The notes under the pieces were generated by a model. The model was not told where the DNA came from. It made no database searches and was given only the letters and a program-made list of their open reading frames with translations. Both the position numbers and the translations under genes were made by a program. From Eulemur rufifrons (lineage: Eukaryota > Chordata > Mammalia > Primates > Lemuridae), in the NCBI RefSeq assembly GCF_041146395.1, contig NC_090984.1, forward strand, positions 83,091,114-83,155,113: 64,000 nucleotides of DNA, written 5' to 3'. Of the stretch, positions 27,901-41,165 are shown piece by piece (position 1 is the first letter of the stretch; each line of letters opens with the position of its first letter).

Positions 27901-28680
27901 CAGTTAAGTGTTGTATCTTTCCTGCTACAAACTAAATGAATACAGTAACCATCTTGTATGGTCCAATTAATGTCCTTTCAAGACACAGGTAGCAAGACTG
28001 GGAATCCAGTCAAAAGTGATATTATCCTGGTATCTTCAACTTTCATACCCAGAACAATGTCCCATCTCCCAAAGGGCTAACTTCTAGTGAGGGGAAACTC
28101 CCAGATGGCCATGAAATTATAGGATATGTGCCTTTTTCCTTTTAATGCAGGGACTACATGCTGGCAAAGTACAGAGGAAAAACCCAGGTTGGGACATAGG
28201 CCAGAAAGCTTCTCTAAGGAAGTAATATTTGATCTGAGCCTTAAAGGATAAGTAAGCTTGCAGCAGTGGTGGGAGTGAGAGTGGAAGAATATTCTAGGCA
28301 GAGACAGCATTAGCAAAGAGTGGAGGCATGAAAGTGCATAATATGTTTAGAAAGTGAAAAACTGCCCTTGTACAGCTGGACACAGCATAAATTGTGAGTG
28401 GGCAAGCAGGTGTGAGAGCAGGGAAGGTGAAGGAGGAAAGATAATAACCAATGGGGCTAAGAAAAAGGAGAAAAAACGTGGTCTTGGCCAGATTATGAAG
28501 GGTGTCAGATGTTGCAGAAATATGTTTGATTGTTGATGATACCTAATGTGGGGAGATATTCTTCTGACATATCGTGTACATCTTGGCTGGGGCCCCAGAA
28601 CAAACAGATAAGGCTTTCACCTTTGCCTTAGGGAAGGGCTCAAAGAAAGTAAGGCCTGGTTTTGGAGTTTCTAACTGGGA
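27901..28680. other. No gene; possible L2 fragment
   Basis: 28200-28345 ('gagccttaaaggataagtaa', 'agaatattctaggcagagac') resembles the L2 3' region. No coding evidence. Confidence 0.4.
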
Positions 28681-28681
28681 T

Positions 28682-28731
28682 TTTTTTTTTTTTTCTTCTG
28701 AAATATTAAGGGAGTACAAACATTTTTGTTA
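28682..28731 (-). mobile_element. Extremely 5'-truncated L1 end, minus strand
   Basis: A poly-T followed by 'attaagggagtacaaacatt' and 'ttgttac' matches the 3' terminus of the younger L1 at 40468 ('attacgggggtacaaacact', 'ttggttac'). Only the last 50 or so bases of the element are present. Confidence 0.65.
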
Positions 28732-28816
28732 CCTGGAAGTCAGGGCTTGTTAGAGCCTCTAATTCTGAGGAAAAAGGGTTCCTGAATTTCAAAAATCATG
28801 CGTCCTAAAGGATTAA

Positions 28817-29415
<599 letters not shown>

Positions 29416-29429
29416 TAAATTCTACTTTT

Positions 29430-30899
29430 AAATAGAATAATTGGAGAGCCAAGCTGCCGGGCCTTACAGCTTTTCTTTTCCCATTTGAAATGCCAGATCC
29501 ACAGGCCACAGCTGGGAATGGGAAAGTATAGAAGAACAGAAAAGTTCTGACGAGAAGGAGTTACAATGACTCTAGTCATCAGGGCAGCGTACATCTCCAT
29601 GAAATGGAGTGGGGCGAGGACAAGACCTCTGAGCAGGAGACAGCCACATTCATTAAGGAAGAACAAAAAATTATGACAGAGACGATTTTCACAATTAGAT
29701 TTCTGTCTTTCATATTCAATTATGTCTAACTGGAAATTCCTAAGTTATTATAAAAGGATGTGAGCCTTAATAAATGTGCAAGTACACATGCTGGAAGCTA
29801 CAAATAATAGTCCCCTGAAAATACACAGTTGAAAAATGAACATAGGCTTCAGCACCTTTCTCTTTTCATTTCATATCCTTTTATTTAATGTACTAATTCA
29901 TGGAAAATAGTATATAATTGTAGTATTGTTTGGGGTCAAATAAAGTTGTGCTTCTTTTAGTCAAAATTTACTTCAAGAGCTACTTTTAAATTTTTTTGTT
30001 GTTATTCTGGGCCTAAGTGTCTTCAAATAAAGTCATTTAAATAAGTAAAGAAGTATTTTAAACAGGTTTATGCCTACTGTATTATAGTTCAGGCTCAAAG
30101 GACCAGATTAGATGAGTTAGCCTGGTTTTTAGCTTTAGCAGAGGTTCTAATTATTGTCTAGGTCTTCTACTATCTTTGGTTCCATCATCTTAAACCAAGA
30201 AGCTTTATAAATGTTCAGTGAACATATGGAATTTTGGAGAAAACTTGCCTGAGTCACTCTTTGGATAACATCTACTCCCTATCCTGGCCCCTTCATCTTG
30301 ATACGTGCCATTTAGTCCTATTGAATCATTTAGACATCTAAACATCTCAGGACAATGATTTCTTTTTTTTTTTTTTAACAAAATTATCATTAAATATAGA
30401 CTTAATGGATCAAGATGCCATTTCCATATTTTGTTTTGTTTTTTTTTTTTAATAGACTGATGCTGCTCTTTTCAATTACTTTGCCTTATAAGCTTCTTGG
30501 AATTTCAAGACTATTAGTTTTAGAAAGCCATAGTTATGACTGAAGTTCAGTTTCCATAAGAGACCAACTCATTTCCATTTCCATTTTCCCTGAAAATAAT
30601 AGTAATGGGAAGAGGTGAAAACAGGGCACCTGCTAGCCTATGTACATACATTTGTGTGAATTTTAAAACACACCCTTTCCTATGGGCAGATGCAGCTCAC
30701 AACAGGGATCATATTTTAGAGGAGCAGAGTTGCAGGCTTGACTTCAGCCCCCCTCACTCCCTCAGCCAAGGTAGCCTCAAAAAGACTACAACCCAGCCTC
30801 AAGTCAGCTCAGGGACTTGGTGATTAAGGTAATTTGCCCTCACTCTAGTTATTTACTAAAGAGTGAACCTTCTCTGGAGAATGATAACTTTATAAAAGC
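29430..30899. other. Gene-free stretch
   Basis: AT-rich with T runs near 30361 and 30435. No gene or named repeat recognised. Confidence 0.4.
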
Positions 30900-31130
30900 C
30901 TTTACAATATGTTTATACAATGCCTAGCATTTAATCAAAAATTATCAGGCAGGACCAAGAGAAAAAACAGACAACAGAAATGTACTTACAGATGACTCAG
31001 ATATTAGAGTGATCTGCTATGACTTTAAAGTAACTGCGATTAAAATGTTCAATAAAATACAGAACAGGGAAGAGAATTTCACAAAAGAACTGGAATACAT
31101 TAAAAAATACAGGTGTAAATTCTAGAACTC
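30900..31130 (+). mobile_element. Old L1 (L1M) 5' region, plus strand
   Basis: 'tcaaaaattatcaggcagga', 'gaaaaaacagacaacagaaa' and 'cagatgactcagatattaga' match the leader region of L1M elements. Non-coding. Confidence 0.6.
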
Positions 31131-31142
31131 TAAAATTTTGGA

Positions 31143-31445
31143 TCACATATATGAGGGTTGCAAGTTATTAATATTAAGAATTAGTGGAAAAGTGGTACAG
31201 AGAAAAGGGGGGGAGTGAAGTATATTACAGAGCATGAAAAGAGCTTTTGGAATGCAGCCATGGGAAAGTAAATGAATCTGAAGCAAAGACTTCCTGGGTC
31301 TTGCACCAGTATTCCTGGCACCAGCAGGGAGAGAGGAGAGCTGTAACTGATGCCTGCTGGGGGCAAAGTTTTCAGGGGAATGCCAAGTTTTTAAATTCCA
31401 GAAACAGGGAAAGGAGTTTGAAAAATACACCTTGGTGCCCATGGA
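31143..31445 (+). repeat. Interspersed repeat, copy A of an inverted pair
   Basis: This block is a diverged reverse complement of 37520-37853. Shared conceptual words are SEAKTSWVLH here and SEAKSSWVLH there, and KFLNSRNRERSLKNT here and RFLNPRNRERDLRNT there. It is probably L1M-derived, since L1M leader sequence adjoins both copies. Confidence 0.8.
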
Positions 31446-32395
31446 GAACTGTTAAAATGGCCCCAAACCAAATTCCTCAGATTATGATGGGGTCCAGGAA
31501 GAAGCTAGGAACAATTCTAACCATAACACCCAAAAGAACTGATCCTTTGAATAAACAACCACACATAGGCAAAGAAAGTATCTCTGTCTCAAAAGCAATC
31601 AGTTTCTTCAATTCATTCACTAACTTTTGTTTGTTTGAAATTCATGTTTTCAATTTCAGAAAATCTTTTGGAGCTACACTTGAATCTCCTTAAGTGCTTT
31701 TATTATTTATTTATTTTGGGGTTCAAATTATCACTAGTCCCATTCCGTGGCTCCGGTATTAATATATTAGAGCGTGCTTTAGTTGTTTTTTCTCTCCACT
31801 GATACTTGACTCTTTGAGATTGTTTTTATTTCTCTTGGTGTTGCTCATAGGGACTCAGTTTACCTGTATGCCCTAAGCATTCTGCTGCTGTTTATATCAG
31901 GCAGCGTCCAGGAAGAAACCTTTCTGTTCTCTGCATTTCTCTTATTCTCTCATGGTTTACAAGGTCTCACCTTTCTTCATTTCCTGATAATCCAAATAGT
32001 CTGGGCATATTTCCAACAGCTGATGTTGATCTTTCCTCAAGGGTCAAGGACTCCCTTGAGCCAAGAGATCCCAGGCATGAACATTTGTGGTTCCTTGCTC
32101 AGGGTTCTCCTACTGTGTTGTCTCCAAGCTTTCATTTGGACCATAGAGAAATGAGCTCAGCTATAGCTCCCTACAACTTGGTTTTGAAAGTGATGAACCA
32201 TCATTGTCACCATTGTTATTATTATTTCATTTTACAATGAACTCATTTTAAACCATAGATGCTTTATTTTGATGGCACAGTCGTTTTAAATGTATACCTC
32301 AAAGTACACAATTAACAAAGAAGTCTTCATTGAGTTTTTACTACTACATTTACTGCTGATGGAGTTTGCAAAGTTGATATGCACAAATTTAAGAT
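31446..32395. other. No recognisable feature
   Basis: T-rich sequence between the repeat copy and the L1 breakpoint. No gene recognised. Confidence 0.4.
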
Positions 32396-32399
32396 TTGC

Positions 32400-35300
32400 A
32401 AAAACCATCTGGCCCAGGACTGTTTTTTGGTTGGATGATTTTTTATTGATGCTTCAATTTCATTACTCGATATTGGTCTGTTCAGGAGTAATTTTTCTTC
32501 CTTATTGAGCCTGGGGAGATTGTGTGTTCCCAAGAATTTGTCCATTTCTTCAACATTTTCAAGTTTATGTACATAGAGATTATTATAGTATTCACAGATG
32601 ATATTTTGTATTTCTGTGGTACCAGTTGTAATATCTCCTTTTTCATTTCTGATTGATCTTATTAGTGTCCTTTCTTTTCTGTATCTGGTTAATCCAGTGA
32701 GAGGCCTGTTGATTCTGTTTATCTTTGCAAGGAACCAACTTTTTGTTTTATTAATCTTCTGTATAATTCTTTTGGAATCAGTTTCATGTAGTTCTGCTCT
32801 GGCCTTGGTTATTTATTTTCTTCTGCTGGGTTTAGGATTGGTTTGCTCTTCCTTTTCCAATTCCTTGAGATGATTGATTTATTAGGTTGTTGATTTGTGA
32901 TCTTTCTGTCTTTTGGACATAGACATTTAAGGCTATGAATTTTCCTCTTAGGACTTCTTTTGCAGAATCCCACAGATTTTGGTAACTTGTGCCCCCTTTG
33001 TCACTTAATTAGAAGAAGCTTTTGATTTCCATCTTAATTCCCCCTTGACCCAATAATCATTCATCAGTAGGTTGTTTAATTTTGATGACTTTGTGTAGAG
33101 TTAAGTGTTTCTGTTGGAATTAATTTTATTCCACAGTGGTCTGAGAAAATACATGGTATAATTTCTATTTTTTTAATTTGTTGAGACACGTTTTGTGGAC
33201 TAGAATGTGATCAATCTTAGAGAATGTTCTGTGAGCTGATGAGAAGAATGTATATTCAGTAGTTTTGGGGTAGAATATTCTGTAAATGTCTGTTAGGCCC
33301 CTTTGTTCTAGAGTCCTTTCTAAGTCTATTGTTTCTTTGTTTATTTTCTGCTTGGAGGATCTGTCCCATTCTGTCAGTGGGGTGTTGGAGTCCCCAGCTA
33401 TTATAATGCTGTTGTTTATCATTTTGTTTAGGTAAAATAGGATTTGTTTTATGAATCTGGGCACACCTGAGTGAGGTGCATAGATACTTAGGTTTGTTAT
33501 GTCTTCTTGTTGAATCATTCCCTTCCCCATTATATAATGACCATCTTTGTCTTTCTTTACTTTTGTTGAAGTCTATGTTATCTGATATGGAAATGGCTAT
33601 ACTAGCTTTCTTTTGGTTTTCATTTGCATGGAATATTGTTTTTCATCCCTTCACCTTGAATCTGTATGAATCCTTGTGGGTTAGATGTTTTTCCTGGAGA
33701 CAACAGATACTTGGCTTGTATCTTTTTTTTTTTTTATCCATTCAGCCACCTTGTGTCTTTTCAGTGGAGAGTTCAAGCCATTCACATTTATTGAAAGAAT
33801 TGATAAGTGGGGTGTATTTCTGTTCATCCCATTGTGTAGAACTTTATTGCTTTGTTTTACTCCTTGAGCCATTATAGTAACTGGGTTCTGAACTTTAGCA
33901 TTTGGATGGTTTTATACTGGTGTCTGTTGTGCTGATCAGTGTATAATGCAGATCTGAGTACTTCCTGCAGGGAAGGTCTTTTCTTAACAAATTCCCTCAG
34001 CATTTGCTTGTCTTTATTTTTTCCTCAAATAAGAAACTTAGTTTTTCAGGATACAAAATTCTAGGCTGGGCAGTATTCTGTTTGAGAAGACTGAAAATGG
34101 GGCCCTAGTCCTTTCTGGCTTGTAAGGTCTGTTTGGGAAGTCTTCAGCTAGTCTGATGGGTTTCCCTTTGTAAGTTATCTGATGTTTTCACCTTACAGTT
34201 CATAGTAGTTCCTCTTTCATGTTAACTTTGGCTGGTCTGATGACTATATGTTGTGGTGATTGTCGCTTGGCGATGAATCTCCCAGGACTCCATTGTGCTT
34301 CTAGTACTGGATGTCCAGATTTCTAGCAAGACCTGGGAAATTTTCCACAAGTATTCCTTCAAATAGGTTTTACAGCCCTTGTAGATTTTCTTCTTCGCCT
34401 TCAGGGATGCTTCGGATTCTTATGTTAGGTCTCTTTACATAATCCCATATTTCTTGTAGGCTTTGTTTATTCCTCTTATTTCTCTGTTCTTTCTCTTTCA
34501 CTGACTTGTTTAATTCAACAGTGTTGTCTTCTAGCTCTGAGATTCTTTCTTCTGCCTGATCTAGCCTATTTTTAAGGCTTTCTATTGTTTTGTGTTTCCT
34601 TGAATGAATTTTTCGTTTCCAGAAGTTCTGCTTGATTTTTTTTTAATAATTTGATTTCTTTAGTGAATTTTTCATTCATTTCCTGCATTGTTTTGTGGTT
34701 TCTTTGTGTTTGGTTTCTATTTTCTCTTATATTTCATTGAGCTTCCTTACAATCCATTTCAAAATTTTTTATTGGTCATTTCAATATTCTCATTTTGGTT
34801 GGTTTCCATTGGTATGATGTTATTGTTTTCTTTTGGTGGTGTCCTTTTACTCTGATTTTTCATGTATCTGGAGATCTTTTGCTGATTTCTGCTCATCTGG
34901 AGCAGCTTGTGTTTCTTACTTTTGGATTTTCTTTTGATTAGATAATGGCATCCCCAGTTTAATCTCTGAGACAGTGGGCAGTGTTTGTGGGTAAGATTCA
35001 ACTACACCCTGTCTGATGGAGTCAGTAAATGCTGACATGAGTGTGCAAATTGACCTCCCTGTCAGTAGGTGGTGCTTGCCAGAAGGAACAAGCTGCAATG
35101 TTGTTTTGGGGTCCTATAACCAGCGCTAGTCCCTCAGGAGAAGCACTTAATCCCCCCAGGGGGTGGTCAGGGCCCTGGAACTTCAGATGAGTCCTTTCTT
35201 TGCCACAGCAGAGGCCAGTGGGGGAGTGTGGCTAGGTGAGTCTGGGTGAACTTGCCCTGAGGCTCCACCAAAGCTGGCAAGGGATCTGCTTCAGCAGGGG

Positions 35301-36420
35301 TCAAAGGTCTGCTCCCAGCTTCTAGGCAAAGCCACCAGAGAGGGGCTGCAGTGGCCTCACCCAATCACAAATCTCCCCTCCTTGCCCCCAAGCAATGTGA
35401 CTGAGATCTGGGGGCACAGGATCTGGCCTGTGGGCTCATCTCCAGGTCCCTGAAGATCAAATCCTGACCATACTGGCTAGAAGCCCGCTGGTCCCAAGTT
35501 GCCTATGGTGTGCCCAAGCAGTATCGATGTCACTCCACCTCGGGGCGTGCCCCGCAATGATGGAGTCACCTGGCAGGTGGCACCAGGGAGAGGCAGCAGG
35601 AAGGGAGCTCACAGTTTGAGCACCCCTCAGTCTGCTACAGGGCCCCCAAGGAAAGGCCTGAGCCCCACATTCTGTGGGAGCCCCGGTGTGGTGGATTCCC
35701 CAACTGAGAGGAAAAGCAGTTCCTGACAGCCCCAGCTCAACCGAGTCTCAGCAGCTATGGGTGAGTCAGGGAGAGGGGAAGAAAAGGGTCTGAATAGAAG
35801 AAAGCTAGCACTCTGATCACCTCTGTCCCACGCTCCAGAAGGCAGACCACCCAGAGTCTCCAGGCTCTGGGGTCACGCAGATCCCCAGGACCCACAGGCT
35901 TCCTGTGGCTCTTGCAGACTGGGCCAGGGTTAGGAAATGTTTGTGTGGGAACAAGCGAGACAAAAACAGGGGCTGAAGCCCCCTGGGGAGGACAAAGGTA
36001 CACAGTGGGTGGAGAAGCGATATGGCATCTGTCATCTCGGCTCAAGTCTATGGTGTCAGGGAGTGACCCCAAGGGCACAGGCAGCCTGGTGCTTTGTCTT
36101 CAAGAAGCTCCCAGTTCACTGGTGGCAGCAGCTTTTGGGCTTGTGGGGTAGAAGAGCTCTCCAGCAGCTCAGAAGCCCAGTGACTGCCAGAGATGGGGGC
36201 TGGGGGAGAAATAAACTGCTCCACCTACCCTTCTCACTGGACTCCAAGCCTCTCGGGGGTTGATCTCTGCCGATACCCTGCTCCTTCATGTTCTGCTCTG
36301 CAACTCCTCTCTTCCCCAGGAACCCTCTTTACTTCTTCCTGTTTGGCTGATCTCTTGCCCTGGCCTGCTGCTGCTCTGCTCTCTTTCAATCATAATCTGG
36401 CAACCCAGTCTCTGTTTTGA
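32400..36420 (-). mobile_element. L1 with 5' UTR, ORF1 and first part of ORF2, 3' half missing, minus strand
   Basis: On the minus strand, 36420-35000 is a GC-rich L1 leader, 35000-34000 a decayed ORF1 (N-terminal frame at 35001-34759), and 33880-32400 the start of ORF2. The endonuclease is recognisable in two frames (33872-33681 with LSINVNGLNSPLKRHKV, and 33530-33165 with KIDHILVHKT), and the lead-in to reverse transcriptase in 32545-32327 ([14 protein letters not shown]). Similarity stops at about 32400, just after the equivalent of PGPDGF. Stops and frameshifts make it inactive. No catalytic RT motif, 3' UTR or A tail is present. Confidence 0.9.
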
Positions 36421-37077
36421 ATTATTTAAATGAAAGTATAAAATTAAAACTTCTTATGGCACTTGCTTATCTTTGGAGATATGTTTGGAGGTACAAGTTT
36501 GAGAAACTTGCAATAAAGATTACTCCCAAATGGTCTCCACCTAGCCATGAGCTCAGAGCCTACACTCAAAAGCCTTACTGATGTTCTTTAGAAGGAACAT
36601 TAATTTTTCATATGTGCGTGTGACATGCTACCAGATCCAGTTCTGTTTTTAGATATTTGTTGTTGAATTTATGGGAATTCTTCCTTCATCAGCATTTTTC
36701 CTGGAAAAGAAATTGAATTGTTGTGCTAACTGCTATTAATAATTTCATTTCTTTTCACAGTATCTTAAAAATATGAATTATCTAGCTCCCATGCAAATCT
36801 TTAAGCACCAGCCTTTTACCAAGGCTCCAGAAGTCAATTGTTTGAAAAGTTGTAATTCTTTTCCCTTTTTTGGTTTAGTTTCCTCCCATTCTGCCTATTT
36901 CTTCACAGCTGGTTGATATTTCAAACCTTGGGAAACTGCATGTGGAAAGACAAAGGGCAGGAGTGACCCTTGATTTATTTGAGGTTTGAAAAGAATATTT
37001 TACTTTAAATCTCATTGTAAGTGATAAATAAATAGATTCCTATTTTTCTTAGTTTCACTATACTTAATATGTGATAT
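36421..37077. other. No recognisable feature
   Basis: AT-rich sequence without gene or named repeat. Confidence 0.4.
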
Positions 37078-37078
37078 G

Positions 37079-37273
37079 TGCAATCCTCCTGTCTCAGCCT
37101 CCTGAGTAGCTGGGACTACAAGCACAAACCACCACACCTGGCTTATTTTTCTATTTTTTGTAGAGATGGGGGTCTCGCTCTTGCTCAAGCTGGTCTTGAA
37201 TTCCTGAACTCAAGCAATCCTCCCACTTTGGCCTCACAGAGTGCTAGGATTACAGTGCCACCATGCCTGGCCA
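37079..37273 (-). mobile_element. Alu fragment, minus strand
   Basis: Complement of an Alu lacking its right arm and tail. It begins 'caatcctcctgtctcagcct' and ends 'gtgccaccatgcctggcc'. Confidence 0.9.
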
Positions 37274-37279
37274 GCTCTA

Positions 37280-37855
37280 TATATCTTTAAACTACACAAG
37301 ACATTATCACTATTATTGTGTATATTGTGTATTCATTTAGATTTATTCTTTCTTCCTTGCTTCATCATTTTTCCATCTGGGAAGATTTTCATTATGCCTA
37401 AAGAATTCCCTTTAGTATTTATTTCAGTGTCAATCTTCTGGTAATGTATTCTCTCAGCTTTTATTTGTTGGGAAAGGTCCTTGTTTTTTCTGATTTGAGG
37501 AATACTTTCACTGGGTATAGAATTCCAGGTTGGCACCCAAGGGTATTTCTCAAATCCCTTTCCCTGTTCCTAGGATTTAAAAAACGTGGCACTCCCCTGC
37601 AAACTTCCTTCCAACAGACGTGAGCACACTGCTCCTCAGGCAGCTCCTCTGTCTCCCCTCTGTGGTGACAGGAACACAGGTGCAAAACCCAGGAAGACTT
37701 TGCTTCAGATTCTCTTACTTTCCATGATTGCATTCCAAAGGCCTCTTCCCATGCTCTGTCATATACTTCATCTTCTTTTCTCTGTACCACTTCCCCACTA
37801 ATCTTCAATATTAATGGCTTGCACCCCACACATATGAATACATTATTCAACATTT
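37280..37855 (-). mobile_element. Old L1 (L1M) 5' region with repeat copy B, minus strand
   Basis: 'tttcactgggtatagaattc' and 'aatgtattctctcagctttt' are the complement of a well-known L1M segment. 37520-37853 is the inverted partner of 31143-31445. The 130-codon minus-strand frame here is part of the repeat and not a gene. Confidence 0.7.
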
Positions 37856-38849
37856 TCTAATTGTAGGATAGGTACTGAGAAGTAAATTGGTATGTACTTA
37901 AATTTTGTGTAAAGAAAATTGAAGTTGGGAAGGGCTTGCTATATGTCAGACCAGATAACCACATGATTATTAAGTACTCTGACTTCCAATCTGATTAATA
38001 ATTTGATTACTTAGGGAAAGAAATGCTAGCTATCTGCTAAAACAAACAAACGGCAGAATTTCAGAGGCCTAGCCCAAGAGAAGTTTGCTTTGCACGCTGG
38101 AGAATTCTGTGGGGTTTCCAGTGGGCAGCCTTCAATGTGGAATTCAGGGATGCCAGCTCCTTTAATCCCTGGGCCTCAGAAGCTTCCTTTGCATTCAGCC
38201 ACCAGAGAAAGAAGACAGTAAATGGAGGCTTATCTGAGGCTGCTTTTCACAGGCTGAGTCTGCAAGTGGCACACATCACTTTTACCCGCTTCCATGGGTA
38301 AAGCGGACATAGTCATATCCTGTCCATGGGCCAGGACATAGTCAATGGCCACTAACATATTTAAATATAAACAGTTTTTGGCCCCATTTGAAAAAGCCTT
38401 GTTTTGTGCCCTGCCGCTCAAGCTTCTAATTTCTTTCTTTCCTTTCACACCCAAAATTACATTGCTACCTCCAATGACTCATAGCCCATACACTCCTTCA
38501 TCTTCTGCAATCTGATAATTCCCCCACTCTGTGCTCTTAAAGGTCATCAGTGACTTCCTACTTGCTAAATTCAATTATCTTTTCTAAGTCCTCATTTTCC
38601 TTGATCACTCTGTATAATCTGAACTATTACATACGATGGCAGAGGCCGCTGGTTGATCATCAAAGATCCCATTCCCCTTTTCTTCCTTTCCAACATAACT
38701 CCAATTTTATTCCAGGTGGTAATGTGTCCAATGAAAGGATAACATTTCCCAGCCACTCTCACAATAGAGATAGGCTTAGGAAATGGAAGCTGACATACTA
38801 TATTCATTAGGTTAATGCCAACTGCCGTGACAGATAAATTCTACATCCT
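37856..38849. other. No recognisable feature
   Basis: No gene. Parts of 38660-38850 may belong to the repeat that follows. Confidence 0.4.
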
Positions 38850-39290
38850 CATCAGCAGAACACAATAATGTTTTGTTTTATTTTGTTTTGTTTTTTTGCT
38901 CACATATGTCCAAAATTTGTACTCCTGGTCAGTAGTAAACATTCATCTTGGCCATTCTGGGATCCCAGTTCTTTCCATATATCAGTCATCCTTTCCTAGG
39001 ACCTCAGAGTCCTCTACATTCAGCCGGCAGATGGGGCAAGGGTATGGAGAACAGCACGTGGGAGGCAGGAACTCAGCTGTATGGTGACACATAACTGCAA
39101 CGGAGGCAGGAAAATACAGCTTATGTGACTGACCAAGAGGAGGAAATCGAGTTGGTGGGCAACTAGCCAGTCTCTGTCACATGGCCAAGCTCAACTGTTC
39201 CACTGATGGATTCTGGCCCAGCCAGATCAGCAGGCATGGAACAGGCCAGAGTCACTGCTCCCTGACTGGGTGTATTCTAGGGCAGAAAAT
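38850..39290 (+). repeat. Ancient interspersed repeat (same family as 9430-10040)
   Basis: 'ggcagatggggcaagggtat', 'aactgcaacggaggcaggaa', 'gaccaagaggaggaaatcg' and 'actagccagtctctgtcaca' follow the order of this family. Confidence 0.5.
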
Positions 39291-40325
39291 CTCAATCAGT
39301 CCCTTAAACCAGAGATCAGTGTTTCTTCTTCACTCTCTGCCATAGCAAGTGTATTGCTCTTAACATTTTTCTCATCTTATTATTGTTGTCATAACTCATA
39401 AGTTAATTTGCACTCTGCCATAATAGAAACCATTACCAATCACAATCAGGTTAATCAGCCTTTACCTCTGTGGAAAGTGAAATTTGAGAAATAAATACTG
39501 AGATAAAGGAATAGATTAGATAAGCTGTCCCATGAAATTGTATTTTTAAATCCTCAAAGAGAGATAAAATTACAAAATTTGAATGATGTTGGTTGTTATC
39601 CACAATAATGTTTTTTATCAAGTAAAAAAAAAAACACAGATGAGGTTTATACGACACACAGAGATCACAGTGTCTCACTGACCAGATCAACAACTCTCCT
39701 GTTAGGTTGCTTCACTCTGGAGACTCTAAGTAAAAGTTCTCCCCAGTATTGCCCTCCCATGTTCATAGCCTCTGATGAAGTTTACTGTCGACTCTTGATC
39801 CATCGGTCAAAATTGTCATGTCTCTAGATACTTCCTTCAGCTCAGATTACTCTCTAGTAGGGAGACATTTACCCATATTTAAATTCAAGTTGTCCAAGAA
39901 ACATTTGCATCAGGTAATTTCTCTTCTTCCCTCTCCAATCTTATTAATGGTAATAATAATAATTCATTCTTAAAGTTGGATGTTTCCGACTCTTCCAATT
40001 TCTCAAAGGTTTCCTGATAAAAAGTGTGCTGTTTTAAATAATTTGTCTTTCACATAAATTTGCACCAATTGATGTCACAGATATAGAAAAACAATTTTGA
40101 AACTCAATTTCAATTATGTCTTCCTCCAGATCCATATCCAGGTATATAAAATAATTTTGAGACTCAGACTTGTATTTGCATACAATTTGTATTTATTTAA
40201 CCTGGACACTCTGCCTGGTAGTTGAACAGAAGAATATGTTTGCTTTTTAGAATAAGAGAGCAAAATTGTTTAAGAAAGAAAAGTCTTTCAGGACATTCAC
40301 AAATAGTAGAAGGTATCATGGTTAT
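39291..40325. other. No recognisable feature
   Basis: AT-rich sequence; no gene or confident repeat. Confidence 0.4.
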
Positions 40326-40329
40326 TCAT

Positions 40330-41165
40330 TCACTAGGTAAACATTCACTAAGACTCTATTGTGTGCCTAGCAGTGTGTGCTGAGACACAGGGGGAAAAGC
40401 TGAATAAGACATAGCTCCTGCCCTTGACAGACTCACACCCCAACATGCCAACAAACAATACAATATTTTTTTTATTTGTTTCAGAGTATTACGGGGGTAC
40501 AAACACTTTGGTTACATAAATTGCCTTTGCACCGCCCAACAAGCGTGCCCATCCCCCAGAGAGCATGCACCGCATCTGCTGAGTGTGGATTTACCCATCC
40601 CCCTCCGCCCCCCACCTGCCCATCACCCTATGAATGTTACTTCCCATATGTGCACATTTGTGTTGCTCAATTAGTATCAATTTAATGGTGAGTACATGTG
40701 GTGTTTGTTTTTCCATTCTTGTGATACTTCACTTAGAAGAATGGGCTCCAGCTCCATCCAGGATAATACAATAGGTAGTTCATCTTTTTTTTTTATGGCT
40801 GAGTAGTATTCCATGGTATACATATACCACATTTTATTAATCCACTCATGTATTGATGGGCACTTGGGTTGTTTCCACATCTTTGCAATTGTGAATTGTG
40901 TTGCTATAAACATTCGAGTGCAGGTGTCTTTTTGTACAATGTCTTTTTTCCCTTTGGGTAAATGCCCAGTAGTGGGATTGCTGAATCAAATGGTAGTTTT
41001 ACTTTTAGTTCTTTGAGGTATCTCCATATTACTTTCCATAGAGGTTGTACTAGTTTGCAGTCCCACCAGCAGAAACAATACAATATTATACAGTAAACTC
41101 CTGGGGCATTTGGGCATCCCAAGAGGAACTTCTGGGAAGAATCTAAAGAAGACTGTTGAGTGATC
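40330..41165 (+). mobile_element. L2 LINE 3' part, interrupted by an L1
   Basis: 'tattgtgtgcctagcagtgt', 'gaataagacatagctcctgc' and 'ttgacagactcacacc' are the L2 3' end. The sequence resumes after the L1 at 41088. Confidence 0.75.
40468..41072 (-). mobile_element. Young 5'-truncated L1, minus strand, with perfect target duplications
   Basis: About 605 bases of ORF2 C-terminus and 3' UTR. The frame 40913-40677 reads FTIAKMWKQPKCPS and YTMEYYSAIKKKDE, the conserved C-terminal part of ORF2p. Exact 15-bp duplications AAACAATACAATATT flank it at 40453-40467 and 41073-41087. It has no reverse transcriptase and is inert. Confidence 0.96.

Noticed and set aside
33476..33877. 133-codon plus-strand frame with hydrophobic segments
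   Set aside because: It is the antisense of the L1 endonuclease region; the minus strand holds the recognisable L1 words.
37461..37853. 130-codon minus-strand frame that looked gene-like
   Set aside because: The same words recur at 31247-31445, so it belongs to an interspersed repeat.
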